Shown in pieces: positions 50,112 to 59,005 of a stretch of 64,000 bases of DNA; the stretch's first letter is position 1, and each line of letters opens with the position of its first letter. A program made the translations under genes and the position numbers. Below the pieces are notes generated by a model that was not told the DNA's origin, made no database searches, and saw only the letters and a list, made by a program, of their open reading frames with translations. Source of the DNA: Anaerolineae bacterium (GTDB taxonomy: Bacteria; Chloroflexota; Anaerolineae; Aggregatilineales; Phototrophicaceae); the NCBI GenBank assembly GCA_026645945.1, contig JAPKMO010000002.1, positions 34,000 through 97,999 of the forward strand, written 5' to 3'.

Positions 50112-52373
50112 ATGACTACCCCCAGCGACGCCGACCTGCTGAATATCTTCTGGGTGGAGGTGGGCGACTACCTCCAAACTCTGAACAACGGCCTGCTGCA
50201 AATCGAAACCGGCGCGGCGGAAAACGAAACTGCCGTCCTGCGCGAGATGAACCGCGTCGCCCACAGCATGAAGGGCGCGGCGCGCGCGGTCGGCATCAGC
50301 GTCATCGAAACCATCGCGCACTACCTGGAAGCCATCTTCGCGGCGGCCTTAAACGACCGGCTGGCACTGACGCCTAACCTGTGCGACCTGCTGTACGACA
50401 GCATAGACCTGATTCAAAACGTCGTCAACGGCGTGGAAAACCCGACTGAAATACTGGCCGCGGCGCTGGCCCGGCTGGAACAAACCGTCGCCGTCCGCGC
50501 CCCGGAAACGCGGCAGCACACCGCCCGGCCCGCAGCCAACCCCAGGCGTACCGCCAGCACAATTGAACTGGCCGAAACCGGTACGCTGCTGCTGCGCCCG
50601 GCGGAGGAGGGCGTGCGCGTGCCGGTTTCCAAACTCGACCGGCTGAGCGGCGAAATCAGCGAGCTGCTGGTTACAAAAATGCATGGTGAGGAACGCCAGC
50701 GCGACCTCCAGCGCCTGCAAAGGCTGCATCACCGCTGGCAGCGGGAATGGCGCAGCGTGCGGACGGCCTATATCCGGCTGGCGCGGCGGCTGCAAAACCA
50801 GGCGCGCGACGAAAACGCCGCCGACCTGGCGGCCCTGCTGGAGTTCCTGGAAACCAATCAGCACTACCTGACCGAAACCAACCGGCACATCGCGCAGCTT
50901 GCCCGCGATGTCGCGCAGTACAACGCCCAGGTCGGCGCGCTGGTGGAGCAGCTTCAGGATGATGTCGGGCGGATGCGCCTCGTGCCGTTTGAGTCCATCC
51001 TGGGCGGCTTTCAGCGTATGGTGCGCGACCTGGCGCGCGATGTCGGCAAAAGCATTTATCTCGATCTGGTCGGCTCGACGGTCGAACTGGACAAAACCAC
51101 GCTGGACGCGCTGCGCGAGCCGATTATGCACCTGCTGCGAAACGCGGTAGATCATGGCATCGAACCCAGCCCGGAGCGCGCCCGCCTGGGCAAGCCGGAA
51201 ACGGGGCGCATTCAACTGGCGGTGGAGCAGCGTGGTAAGGAAATCGTCGTGCGCGTCAGCGATGATGGCCGGGGACTGGATGCCGAAAAAATCAGCCGGG
51301 CCGCCCAGGCCGCCGGGCTGGTCAGCACGCAGGAATCGGTCGTTTTAAGCGAGGAGGAAATCCACAGCCTCATTTATCAGCCCGGCCTGACCACCAGCGA
51401 AAACGTGACCCGCCTCAGCGGGCGCGGCATGGGGCTGGACATCGTGCGGACGCGGGTGGAAAGCCTGCGCGGGCGCGTCAGCGTTCAAAGCGTCCCCGGC
51501 CAGGGGACGACCTTCACGCTGAGCGTCCCCCTGGTACTCAGCCGGTTAAGCTGCGTGGTACTGCAAGTCGGCGACCAGAACTTCGCCGTGCCGTCGGCGC
51601 GTGTTTCCCGGATGCTCAAAATTAGGCGCGATCAGGTGTTCACGGCAGAAGGGCGCGATATGGTGCAGATTCACGGCCAGCCGATGCCCATCCTTTCGCT
51701 GCACGCCCTGTTGGGGATTGCGCCCGCCGCGCCCACCGGCGATGAAATTACCCTGCTGGTGCTGGCGGCGGACGAGCGGCAGATCGCCTTCCAGATTGAC
51801 GCGCTGCACAGCGAGCAGGAGCTGGTGTTGAAGCCGCTGGGGCGCGAGGTGGAAAACGCCCATTACATCTCCGGCGCGGCGCTGCTGGGTTCCGGCGATG
51901 TTATCATCGTCCTGGACGCCAACGACCTCATCCGCAGCACACCGGCAGCCGCCCCGGTTTTCCCTCACGCCGCCGACCCGGACGACCCCGCGCCAAACGC
52001 CCCACCCAGACGCCGGCGCGTGCTGATCGTGGACGATTCCATCACCACCCGAACGCTGGAAAAACACATCCTGGAAACCGCCGGTTTTGATGTCAGCGTG
52101 GCGATTGACGGCGTAGAAGCCTGGACGATGCTGGCCGAAAGCGCCTTCGACGTGGTGATCGCCGACGTGGAGATGCCGAACATGGACGGCTTGGAACTGA
52201 CCCGCCGCATTAAAAACGACGGCCACCTGGGGCAGCTTCCGGTCATCCTGCTGACGTCGCTTTCCAGGCCGGAACAGCGCGAAGCCGGCCTGAAAGCCGG
52301 CGCGGACGCCTACGTGATGAAATCGCAGTTCGACCAGGCCGAACTGCTGCGGATCATTCAGGCTGTGATGTGA
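50112..52373 (+). CDS. cheA: Hybrid chemotaxis histidine kinase CheA with C-terminal receiver
   Basis: The 753-residue protein has an N-terminal HPt domain with phospho-His51 (VAHSMKGAARAVG), a long helical linker/dimerisation region, a HATPase core (HLLRNAVDHGIEP; VSDDGRGLD; SGRGMGLDIV), a CheW-like domain, and a C-terminal receiver with Asp685 (VVIADVEMPNMDG). The kinase passes phosphate from His51 to CheB, the response regulators, or its own receiver. This FrzE-like arrangement often replaces a free CheY as phosphate sink. The stop overlaps cheB. Confidence 0.93.
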   Translation: MTTPSDADLLNIFWVEVGDYLQTLNNGLLQIETGAAENETAVLREMNRVAHSMKGAARAVGISVIETIAHYLEAIFAAALNDRLALTPNLCDLLYDSIDLIQNVVNGVENPTEILAAALARLEQTVAVRAPETRQHTARPAANPRRTASTIELAETGTLLLRPAEEGVRVPVSKLDRLSGEISELLVTKMHGEERQRDLQRLQRLHHRWQREWRSVRTAYIRLARRLQNQARDENAADLAALLEFLETNQHYLTETNRHIAQLARDVAQYNAQVGALVEQLQDDVGRMRLVPFESILGGFQRMVRDLARDVGKSIYLDLVGSTVELDKTTLDALREPIMHLLRNAVDHGIEPSPERARLGKPETGRIQLAVEQRGKEIVVRVSDDGRGLDAEKISRAAQAAGLVSTQESVVLSEEEIHSLIYQPGLTTSENVTRLSGRGMGLDIVRTRVESLRGRVSVQSVPGQGTTFTLSVPLVLSRLSCVVLQVGDQNFAVPSARVSRMLKIRRDQVFTAEGRDMVQIHGQPMPILSLHALLGIAPAAPTGDEITLLVLAADERQIAFQIDALHSEQELVLKPLGREVENAHYISGAALLGSGDVIIVLDANDLIRSTPAAAPVFPHAADPDDPAPNAPPRRRRVLIVDDSITTRTLEKHILETAGFDVSVAIDGVEAWTMLAESAFDVVIADVEMPNMDGLELTRRIKNDGHLGQLPVILLTSLSRPEQREAGLKAGADAYVMKSQFDQAELLRIIQAVM

Positions 52374-53431
52374 TGAACGAGCGTGTGATTCGCGTGCTGG
52401 TGGCCGAGGACAGCCCGACCGTCCGCCACCACCTGGCCGGCATCATCAACGAAACGCCCGGTTTGACGGTGATCGGCGAAGCGCGGGATGGCCGGGAAGT
52501 CATCGAACTGGCACAGGCGCTCCAGCCAGACGTGATTTCGATGGATATTCGGATGCCGGGCATAGACGGCCTGGAGGCGACCCGACAGATCATGATGTTA
52601 TGCCCGATGCCGATTGTGGTGGTCAGCGGCCTGGTGGACGAAGATATTGATCTGGCTTTCCGGGCGCTCCAGGCGGGGGCGCTGGCGGTGGTCGGCAAAC
52701 CCACCGCCCGCAGCGCGCCGGACTTCGCCGCCCGGCAGCGGCAGTTGGCGCATACACTGGCCGCGATGGCCGGGGTGCGCGTCATCCGGCGCTGGGAGCG
52801 CCCGCCCGGACAGAACGGCACCGATACCGGACGGCTGATACCGCCCGCCGCCCCCACTGCCCCCGCGCCGGAGATCATCGCCATCGGGGCCAGCGCCGGG
52901 GGGCCGGGCGCTTTGAGCGTGCTGCTGGCCGGGCTGCCCGCTTTACCCGTCCCGGTGGTCATCGTCCAGCACATGCCGGACGAGTTCATGCCAGGGCTGG
53001 CGCGCTGGCTGGACAAAACCACGCCGCTGACGGTTCAGATCGCCGCAGACGGCGACACGCTGAAGCCGGGAACGGTCTACCTGTCGCCGGGGCGTGCGCA
53101 TCTGGCCGTGCGCCGCCAGGGGTCAACCCTGGCCGCCGCGCTGGTCCACGAGCAGGGTATTTATCGCTACCAGCCGGCGGTGGATGTGCTTTTTCAATCA
53201 GTGGCGGCTGCCTGCGGCGCGGCGGCAGTCGGCGTGGTGTTGACGGGTATGGGCGAGGACGGCGCGGACGGCCTGCTGGCGATGCGCCGGGCGGGGGCGC
53301 GCACCTTTGCCCAGGATCGCGCCAGTTGTACGGTGTTTGGGATGCCCGCTGCCGCCATCCAACGCGGCGCGGCAGAACAGGTGCTGCCGCTCAAACGGCT
53401 GCCGGACGCGCTGCTGCGGCTGGCAAAATAG
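52373..53431 (+). CDS. cheB: CheB protein-glutamate methylesterase
   Basis: The 352-residue protein has a receiver (Asp58 in VISMDIRMPG) and a methylesterase domain. The catalytic set is Ser174 (IIAIGASAGGPGAL), His200 (VVIVQHMPDEF) and Asp297 (LTGMGEDGADG). It removes methyl groups from receptor glutamates. No CheR methyltransferase gene lies in this 64-kb window, so either the gene is elsewhere or CheB acts only as a deamidase. ATG overlaps the cheA stop (TGATG). Confidence 0.92.
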   Translation: MNERVIRVLVAEDSPTVRHHLAGIINETPGLTVIGEARDGREVIELAQALQPDVISMDIRMPGIDGLEATRQIMMLCPMPIVVVSGLVDEDIDLAFRALQAGALAVVGKPTARSAPDFAARQRQLAHTLAAMAGVRVIRRWERPPGQNGTDTGRLIPPAAPTAPAPEIIAIGASAGGPGALSVLLAGLPALPVPVVIVQHMPDEFMPGLARWLDKTTPLTVQIAADGDTLKPGTVYLSPGRAHLAVRRQGSTLAAALVHEQGIYRYQPAVDVLFQSVAAACGAAAVGVVLTGMGEDGADGLLAMRRAGARTFAQDRASCTVFGMPAAAIQRGAAEQVLPLKRLPDALLRLAK

Positions 53432-53550
53432 CCTAACGGTTGGGGGGACGAACGTCCGGGTCTGGGTGTAGAATCACAAAGGCCGAACTATACTATAATG
53501 AGGAAATAAAGGAGGGCAAAGCGGCAGCCAACGCTGCCGTTGACAACCAT

Positions 53551-53925
53551 ATGGCACCAGAAGTGCTGCTGATTGAGGACAGTAAAACTCAGGCGGCGCA
53601 GATTAAAGCGACGCTGGAAAGCCTGGGATTGCAGGTGCGGGTCGCTTATGACGGCCCGGACGGGCTGCGCGCGGCGCTGGAACACCGCCCGTCGCTGATC
53701 GTGCTAGACGTTAAGCTGCCTACAATGGATGGTTTTCAGGTGTGCCGCCGCTTAAAACGCGCGCCGGAAACCCAGTCCATCCCGGTTATCATGCTCACCG
53801 AAAAAGACGGCGCGCAGGCTACCCTGTCGGGCTTGCAGGCCGGGGCGGACGATTATATCCCGAAGGATATTTTCGCCACCGAACACTTGATTAATACCCT
53901 GCAGGAACTCGGTATCGTGGAATAG
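53551..53925 (+). CDS. Single-domain response regulator
   Basis: The ATG at 53551 starts MAPEVLLIEDSKTQAAQIKA and gives 124 residues: a CheY-like receiver with Asp53 (IVLDVKLPTMDG), acidic pair E9-D10 and the switch Lys in DDYIPKDIF. No output domain is attached, so it probably acts by binding a partner. It follows cheB with about 120 bases between; GGAGGG upstream is not well placed for this start, so the 5' end is uncertain. A TATAAT box at about 53494 hints at its own promoter. Confidence 0.85.
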   Translation: MAPEVLLIEDSKTQAAQIKATLESLGLQVRVAYDGPDGLRAALEHRPSLIVLDVKLPTMDGFQVCRRLKRAPETQSIPVIMLTEKDGAQATLSGLQAGADDYIPKDIFATEHLINTLQELGIVE

Positions 53926-53929
53926 ATTC

Positions 53930-54367
53930 ATGTCTCGACCCAAAGGCCCATACAGCCTGCATCCTCCGGTGATGTCCGTGCAGATCGAAAATGCGATGGA
54001 CATCATGATCGTGCGGAATACCGCCCGCCGGGCTGCCGGTTTGCTGGGGTTTACGCCGGCGCACCAGGCCCAGCTTGCCAGCGCCGCCGCCACCCTGGCC
54101 GAACTAGTGCTTAAAACCGGCGATCTGCACGCCGTACATTTCAGCGGCGTGGTGAATAACGAAAAAAAAGGCATCCAGATTTCGATTGCCATGCCCTGGC
54201 TGGCCGGTGTCTCGCAGCCCAACGTGTTGATCGCGCTGCGCTCCAAACTAGGTGACCTGGTGGACGAAATCCTGGTCGAAGGCGACAGCCCGCCCACCGT
54301 CATCATGGTGATGTGGCGCGGCAGTACGGACGCCGGCGATGTTGACGACTCCTCCGGCCTCGGCTGA
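53930..54367 (+). CDS. RsbT-like, degenerate HATPase fold protein
   Basis: The 145-residue protein resembles the serine-protein-kinase/anti-sigma RsbT group at its start (VQIENAMDIMIVRNTARRA, then LLGFTPAHQAQLASAAATLA). In true ATPases this helix continues E-L-x-x-N; here it reads LAELVLKTGD, so the N-box Asn is missing and no glycine-rich ATP lid can be found. It may therefore be a non-catalytic scaffold. It follows the response regulator by four bases and overlaps the second CheW gene by 29 bases. Confidence 0.65.
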   Translation: MSRPKGPYSLHPPVMSVQIENAMDIMIVRNTARRAAGLLGFTPAHQAQLASAAATLAELVLKTGDLHAVHFSGVVNNEKKGIQISIAMPWLAGVSQPNVLIALRSKLGDLVDEILVEGDSPPTVIMVMWRGSTDAGDVDDSSGLG

Positions 54368-54797
54368 CCAGACGGCCATCCTCACTTTCAGGCTCGGCGA
54401 GCAGCTTTACGGGCTGCCGATTGATGAGGTGGTCGAAGTCGCCGCGATGGTTGAACTGACGCAAGTGCCGGGTGCGCCGGACGCGCTGTTAGGCATCGCC
54501 AATCGGCATGGCAGGATGCTGCCCCTGCTGGATTTGCGGCGCGTCTTTAACCACGAAGCTGCCCCGATCACCCCTTCGACCTTTTTTATCGTCGCTGCCC
54601 ACGCAGAGCGGCTGGCCGGGCTGGTCGTGGACGAGGTTCAGCAGGTGGAGTACGTCCATTTTTCAGGAAACCTTCGCACAACCGGCAAAACCATTCGTGG
54701 TATCATAACGCACAAGGAACAATTAATTCAGATTATTGCGCTGTCCGGCATTTGGGAAGCTTACTTCAACGACGCAGGCCTTGAGGAAAACGATTGA
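54339..54797 (+). CDS. cheW2: Second CheW-like adaptor protein
   Basis: The 152-residue CheW-fold protein starts inside the previous gene. LTFRLGEQLYGLPIDEVVEV and LLGIANRHGRMLPLLDLRRV with VVDEVQQVEYV fit the family. Having two CheWs with one CheA and one MCP suggests a second array or a regulatory adaptor. Its stop overlaps the following start (TGATG), so the RsbT-like protein, this CheW and the following receiver are translated together. Confidence 0.85.
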   Translation: MLTTPPASADQTAILTFRLGEQLYGLPIDEVVEVAAMVELTQVPGAPDALLGIANRHGRMLPLLDLRRVFNHEAAPITPSTFFIVAAHAERLAGLVVDEVQQVEYVHFSGNLRTTGKTIRGIITHKEQLIQIIALSGIWEAYFNDAGLEEND

Positions 54798-55711
54798 TGT
54801 CCACACCAGACACACGCCGTCAGGAGCATATCCTGATCGTGGCTAAAGATGAAGAACTTCGCACCAGCCTGACCGATACGCTTGAGTCGGTGGGCGGTTA
54901 TACGGTGAATCAGGCCGGCAGCTTCGAGGACGCCCTGACCGAAATCCTGCTGACCGATTTTGATTTGATCGTTACCGAAGCCGAACTGCCAGATTTGAGC
55001 GGGATGGACCTGCTGGCGGTGGTGGGCGGCCTGCGCCCCAAAGCGCGGGTGATCGTCATTGACGACGATCTTTCCGCCAAAAGCGCGGTGGCCGTTTACC
55101 GCCTGGGCGCGGTGGACTACCTGTACAAACCGCTCAACATGACCTTCGTGCTGATGCAGATCGAGCGGCAGCTTGAAATTCGCCGCGCCGAAACACGGCT
55201 GGTCGAACACATCGAGCCGCCGAAAATTCAGAAAGAAACGATAGACCGCGCCCGCCGCCTGGACCCGCGCACCCGCCCGGCGGCATTGGTGCTGGGGCGG
55301 CAGCAGTTCAAACGTATCAACTGGGAATTAAGCCGCCTGCTGGGGCATGTCAAAGCCCGTTTTGTGGGGCTGGTGGACAGCGATGGTAACATGGTCGGGG
55401 CGGCAGGCACGCTGGAGGACTATGACTTGCAGTTGCTCACCCAGGCGTTAAGCATTGACCACAGCGCCCAACGCTCGCTGGCAAGCATCCTGGAAGAAAC
55501 CAAGTTCCATTCGACCTATTTTGAAGGGGACAACAACGGCGTTTATATCATCGAATTCAGCGCGCCGTACACCGTTTCGCTGGCCGTCATCTGCGATACC
55601 GACGTAAAACCGGGTATGGTCTGGCTGTACAGCAAACGCACGGCCAACCTGATAGACGAAATCCTGAAGTCCATCCCCCTGCCCAAAACCGTGCCGCAAC
55701 TTCATAGTTAA
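54797..55711 (+). CDS. Degenerate receiver fused to a Roadblock/LC7-like domain
   Basis: The 304-residue protein (start at 54797) has an N-terminal receiver fold in which the phospho-acceptor Asp is Glu61 (LIVTEAELPDLSG) and the acidic pair is Ala16-Lys17; only the Lys in YLYKPLN remains. It is therefore not phosphorylated and may mimic an active state. The C-terminal part (VGLVDSDGNMVGAAG, then YIIEFSAPYTVSLAVICDTD) looks like a Roadblock/LC7 (MglB-like) domain. Such domains regulate small GTPases in polarity and motility. The stop lies three bases from the convergent GAF gene. Confidence 0.72.
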   Translation: MSTPDTRRQEHILIVAKDEELRTSLTDTLESVGGYTVNQAGSFEDALTEILLTDFDLIVTEAELPDLSGMDLLAVVGGLRPKARVIVIDDDLSAKSAVAVYRLGAVDYLYKPLNMTFVLMQIERQLEIRRAETRLVEHIEPPKIQKETIDRARRLDPRTRPAALVLGRQQFKRINWELSRLLGHVKARFVGLVDSDGNMVGAAGTLEDYDLQLLTQALSIDHSAQRSLASILEETKFHSTYFEGDNNGVYIIEFSAPYTVSLAVICDTDVKPGMVWLYSKRTANLIDEILKSIPLPKTVPQLHS

Positions 55712-55713
55712 CG

Positions 55714-56160
55714 TTAAAGGTTTTCAACCTGCCGGTAAAGAGCTTCGAGTTCATCCAGACTGATGTCTGTCTGCCGGTTGTTGGCGGCCTGCCCCGCCAC
55801 CATCCACAGGCGGTTGACCACTTCCTTCGGGATCACACCCATGCGGATATGCTGGTCGAGATAAACCGCGCCGTATTCTTCCGCCGGAATCACCACCACT
55901 ACGCGCAGATTGCTGAAACTGGTATTCGTCACCGGCGCGCGTTCGGGGTCCATCACGGCGTTGTTGGTGATGATCGGCTCGCCCTCGTCCAGCGCCTGCC
56001 GGATAACCTCAATGCCCGTGAACTGCGGCGACAGCAGATCGGCCTGTTCCAGATTCATGGTGGCGACGATAGACAGGTTGCCATCGGCGGCCATCGCCCG
56101 TTCCGCGCCCGTTTTTTGCAGCGCGAGCCGCATAAAATTGACCAAAAACGTTGCGCTCAT
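55714..56160 (-). CDS. Small GAF-like domain protein
   Basis: I favour the ATG at 56160, which has AAGGA seven bases upstream, over the longer start at 56190; this gives 148 residues. MSATFLVNFMRLALQKTGAE and SNLRVVVVIPAEEYGAVYLD suggest a single GAF fold, with no attached output domain. The gene is convergent with the chemosensory operon; the two stop codons meet within a TTAACGTTAA palindrome. It may bind a small ligand and report to the chemosensory proteins, a guess from position. Confidence 0.65.
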   Translation of the reverse strand: MSATFLVNFMRLALQKTGAERAMAADGNLSIVATMNLEQADLLSPQFTGIEVIRQALDEGEPIITNNAVMDPERAPVTNTSFSNLRVVVVIPAEEYGAVYLDQHIRMGVIPKEVVNRLWMVAGQAANNRQTDISLDELEALYRQVENL

Positions 56161-56306
56161 CGAAAAATCCTTGACTTCGCCCCACTCCATATATCAGCTC
56201 GGAAACGGGTGCTAAAAAAGAAATTATACTCGCATTATGCCAACTTGCCATGCCTGCCCTTTCACCATTTGTTAGAATAACCGCCTGAACTCGACAAGGA
56301 GGCGCT

Positions 56307-57608
56307 ATGGCTCAAATTCCTGTTTTGATTATCCTGGCCGGCGGGGCGTCGTCGCGGATGTGGCCGCTGCGCGAAAAATCGCTGCTGCGCTTTGGCGCGC
56401 AGCCGCTGCTGACCGGCCAGCTTCAACGCTACCGGGCGCTTGGCTTCCGGCAGGCAATCGTCGTCGCCAACCCCGAAAACCAAGCCGATATAACCGGCCT
56501 AGTGGCGCAGGTGGATGGCATGGATATACAGGTGGTCGTCCAACCAGAGCCGCTTGGCATGGGCGACGCCATCCTGCGCGCCGAGCCGCTGCTGGCCGGG
56601 CAGCCCCAAACGGCGCTGTATATCAACCAGGTGCATGACGTAGTGGACGACAGCCTGCACCGCGCCCTGCTGGACGCCTACCAGACCGACCCGGACGCCA
56701 CTTACCTGGCCGGGTACGAAACCCCCGATTATTTCCCCGGCGGCTACCTGATCGTCGGCGGCGACGGGCACATCACCGGCATGGTGGAAAAACCCGGCGC
56801 GGCCAACCGCCCCAGCAATCTGGTGAGCATCGTCGCCCACATCCATCAGAACGCCGGGCGGCTGTTCGACGCGCTGCACGCCGAATACGCTAAAGAAACC
56901 ACCTCCGACGACCACTACGAACGCGCCATGGACGGCCTGATGAAAACGTCCGTCTACCGGGTCGTGCCTTATACCGGCATGTGGAGCGCCCTCAAATATC
57001 CCTGGCATGTGCTGGACGTGATGAACGTGTTCCTGGCGCAGATCAAAGGGCAGCAGGTGGCGGAAAGCGCCTTCGTCGCCAAAACGGCGGCGCTGGTCGG
57101 GGACGTGTTCATCGGCGAAGGCGCGAAAATTTTCCCCGGCGCGGCGGTGGTCGGCCCCGCTTATGTCGGCGCGCATACCATCGTCGGCAACAACTCGCTG
57201 GTGCGGAATTCGATGGTTCTCGACCACTGCGAGGTGGGCTTTACGACCGAAATCGCCCGCAGCTACGTGGCCGACGGCTGCGCCATGCACGCCTGCCGGG
57301 TGCTGGATTCAGTGTTCGCGCCGGGGGTCAATTTTTCCGCCGGCTGCACCACCGCCAACCTGCGAATTGACCGGGGCCCCGTGCCGAGCATCGTCAAAGG
57401 GCAAAAGCTGGACACCGGGCGCGACAAACTGGGCGCGATCATCGGGCGCGGCGCGTTCCTGGCGGTGGACGTGATGACCATGCCGGGCGTGAAGATCGGG
57501 GAGGGCGCGCAGGTGGGGCCGGGGACGCACGTCCTACGCGACGTGGCCGACGGCGTTCGCATTTATGTCAAACAGGAATTGGGCGTGGTCGGCGGTGACG
57601 AAAGATGA
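56307..57608 (+). CDS. Sugar-nucleotide pyrophosphorylase with left-handed beta-helix (GlmU-like)
   Basis: The 433-residue protein begins with a nucleotidyltransferase domain (VLIILAGGASSRMWPLREKS), the G-x-x-x-R-x-x-P/L-type signature of sugar-nucleotide synthases. PEPLGMGDAILRAE is the substrate loop. From about residue 250 a hexapeptide-repeat region follows (VFIGEGAKIFPGAAVVGPAY, then VGAHTIVGNNSLV). This resembles bifunctional GlmU/GCD1-like proteins; the acyltransferase may be vestigial. The stop overlaps the phosphohexomutase start by four bases, so the pair makes NDP-sugar from hexose 6-phosphate. AAGGAGG is close to the ATG. Confidence 0.88.
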   Translation: MAQIPVLIILAGGASSRMWPLREKSLLRFGAQPLLTGQLQRYRALGFRQAIVVANPENQADITGLVAQVDGMDIQVVVQPEPLGMGDAILRAEPLLAGQPQTALYINQVHDVVDDSLHRALLDAYQTDPDATYLAGYETPDYFPGGYLIVGGDGHITGMVEKPGAANRPSNLVSIVAHIHQNAGRLFDALHAEYAKETTSDDHYERAMDGLMKTSVYRVVPYTGMWSALKYPWHVLDVMNVFLAQIKGQQVAESAFVAKTAALVGDVFIGEGAKIFPGAAVVGPAYVGAHTIVGNNSLVRNSMVLDHCEVGFTTEIARSYVADGCAMHACRVLDSVFAPGVNFSAGCTTANLRIDRGPVPSIVKGQKLDTGRDKLGAIIGRGAFLAVDVMTMPGVKIGEGAQVGPGTHVLRDVADGVRIYVKQELGVVGGDER

Positions 57609-58984
57609 TCGAGCCAAAAATCTTCAAAAAATACGATATTCGAGGCCAAGCCGAAGGCGCGGACGCCGCCATCACGCCGCAGGCCGCGCGGTTGATCGGC
57701 CAGGCGTTTGGCACGTATCTCCAGCGGTTGGAAGGTAAAAAGCTGGCCGTCGTCGGGCGCGACAACCGCAGCACCTCATATGATCTGGCCGAGGCGGCGC
57801 TGGAGGGGCTGGCCGCCAGCGGGTGCAGCGCGGTTCAGATCGGCCTGGTTTCGACGCCGCTGGTGTATTGGGAAGCCATTCAGCGCGGCGCTGCCGGCGG
57901 CTTGATGGTCACAGGCAGCCACCTCGCGCCCGACCAGAACGGCTTTAAACTGAGCATCGGGGCGCGCAGCCTGTATGACGAACAGATTCAACGGCTGCGC
58001 CTGCTGATCGAACACGGGGACCTGGCCTACGGCTCCGCCGAAATCGAACTGGATGAAACCGCCTACAGCCGCTATATCCGCGACCTGGAAAAACGGCTGC
58101 CCCGGATGAGGCCGCTTAAAATCGTGATGGACGCCGGAAACGGCACGGCGGGGCTGTTTGCGCCCAATCTGTTCAAACGCTGGGGGCATACGCTGGCGGC
58201 GTGCCTGTACTGCGAGCCAGATGGCCGCTATCCCAACCACCAGCCCGACCCGCAGCAGCCGCAAAATTTACAGGCGCTCTGTGCGGCAGTGCGCGACGCC
58301 GGGGCGGACATCGGCCTGGCCTTCGATGGCGACGGCGACCGGGTGGGCGTGGTGGATGAAATGGGCAATATCATCGTGGCCGACCGCGTGCTGGCCCTGC
58401 TGGCGCGCGATCTGCTGGCGCGGCGGCCCGGCGCGGCGGTGGTGGCGGACGTATTGAGCAGCCAGGTTTTGTTTGACGAAATAACGCGCTGCGGCGGCCA
58501 GCCGGTGATGTGGATCAGCGGCCATTCCCTGATTAAAGCCAAAATGGCGGAAATCGGCGCGCTGCTGGGCGGCGAAATGAGCGGGCATATCTTCATGGGC
58601 GAGGATTATTACGGCTTCGATGACGCCTATTTTGTGGCCGGTCGGCTGCTGCAGCTGCTGGCAGCGGGCGACAGGCCGCTTTCCCGACTGGATGCGGACC
58701 TTCCCCGCCTGTACAGCACGCCGGAATACCGCCCCCACTGCCCCGATGAGGCCAAATCGCGCGTCATCGCCGGCGTGAAAGACGCGCTGGCCGGACGCGG
58801 CGACATCGTGGATGTAGACGGCATTCGTATTCGCTTCGAGCGTGGTTGGGGGCTGCTGCGCGCCAGCAATACCGAACCGGTATTGAGCCTGCGTTTTGAG
58901 GGGCAAACCGAGGCCGACGCGCAAACCTACCGGGACATATTTTTTGAGGCGCTGGCGGCCTTCCCGGAAGTCGTGTTAACCTGA
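57605..58984 (+). CDS. Phosphomannomutase/phosphoglucomutase family enzyme
   Basis: The 459-residue alpha-D-phosphohexomutase has the active-site Ser in GLMVTGSHLAPDQNGFKL (T-G-S-H in place of the usual T-A-S-H), the metal loop FDGDGDRVGVVDEMG, the sugar loop GGEMSGHIFMGE, and the phosphate site RASNTEPVLSLRFEG. It interconverts hexose 1- and 6-phosphates. Glucose versus mannose versus glucosamine cannot be read directly. Translational coupling to the pyrophosphorylase suggests they feed one NDP-sugar to the glycan cluster. Confidence 0.92.
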   Translation: MIEPKIFKKYDIRGQAEGADAAITPQAARLIGQAFGTYLQRLEGKKLAVVGRDNRSTSYDLAEAALEGLAASGCSAVQIGLVSTPLVYWEAIQRGAAGGLMVTGSHLAPDQNGFKLSIGARSLYDEQIQRLRLLIEHGDLAYGSAEIELDETAYSRYIRDLEKRLPRMRPLKIVMDAGNGTAGLFAPNLFKRWGHTLAACLYCEPDGRYPNHQPDPQQPQNLQALCAAVRDAGADIGLAFDGDGDRVGVVDEMGNIIVADRVLALLARDLLARRPGAAVVADVLSSQVLFDEITRCGGQPVMWISGHSLIKAKMAEIGALLGGEMSGHIFMGEDYYGFDDAYFVAGRLLQLLAAGDRPLSRLDADLPRLYSTPEYRPHCPDEAKSRVIAGVKDALAGRGDIVDVDGIRIRFERGWGLLRASNTEPVLSLRFEGQTEADAQTYRDIFFEALAAFPEVVLT

Positions 58985-59005
58985 AACGCGGGGGCGCGCC
59001 GCCCA

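Noticed and set aside
56009..56251. Longer start for the GAF-like gene and an overlapping small frame
   Set aside because: The ATG at 56160 has AAGGA at ideal spacing, whereas the upstream choices lack a good SD.
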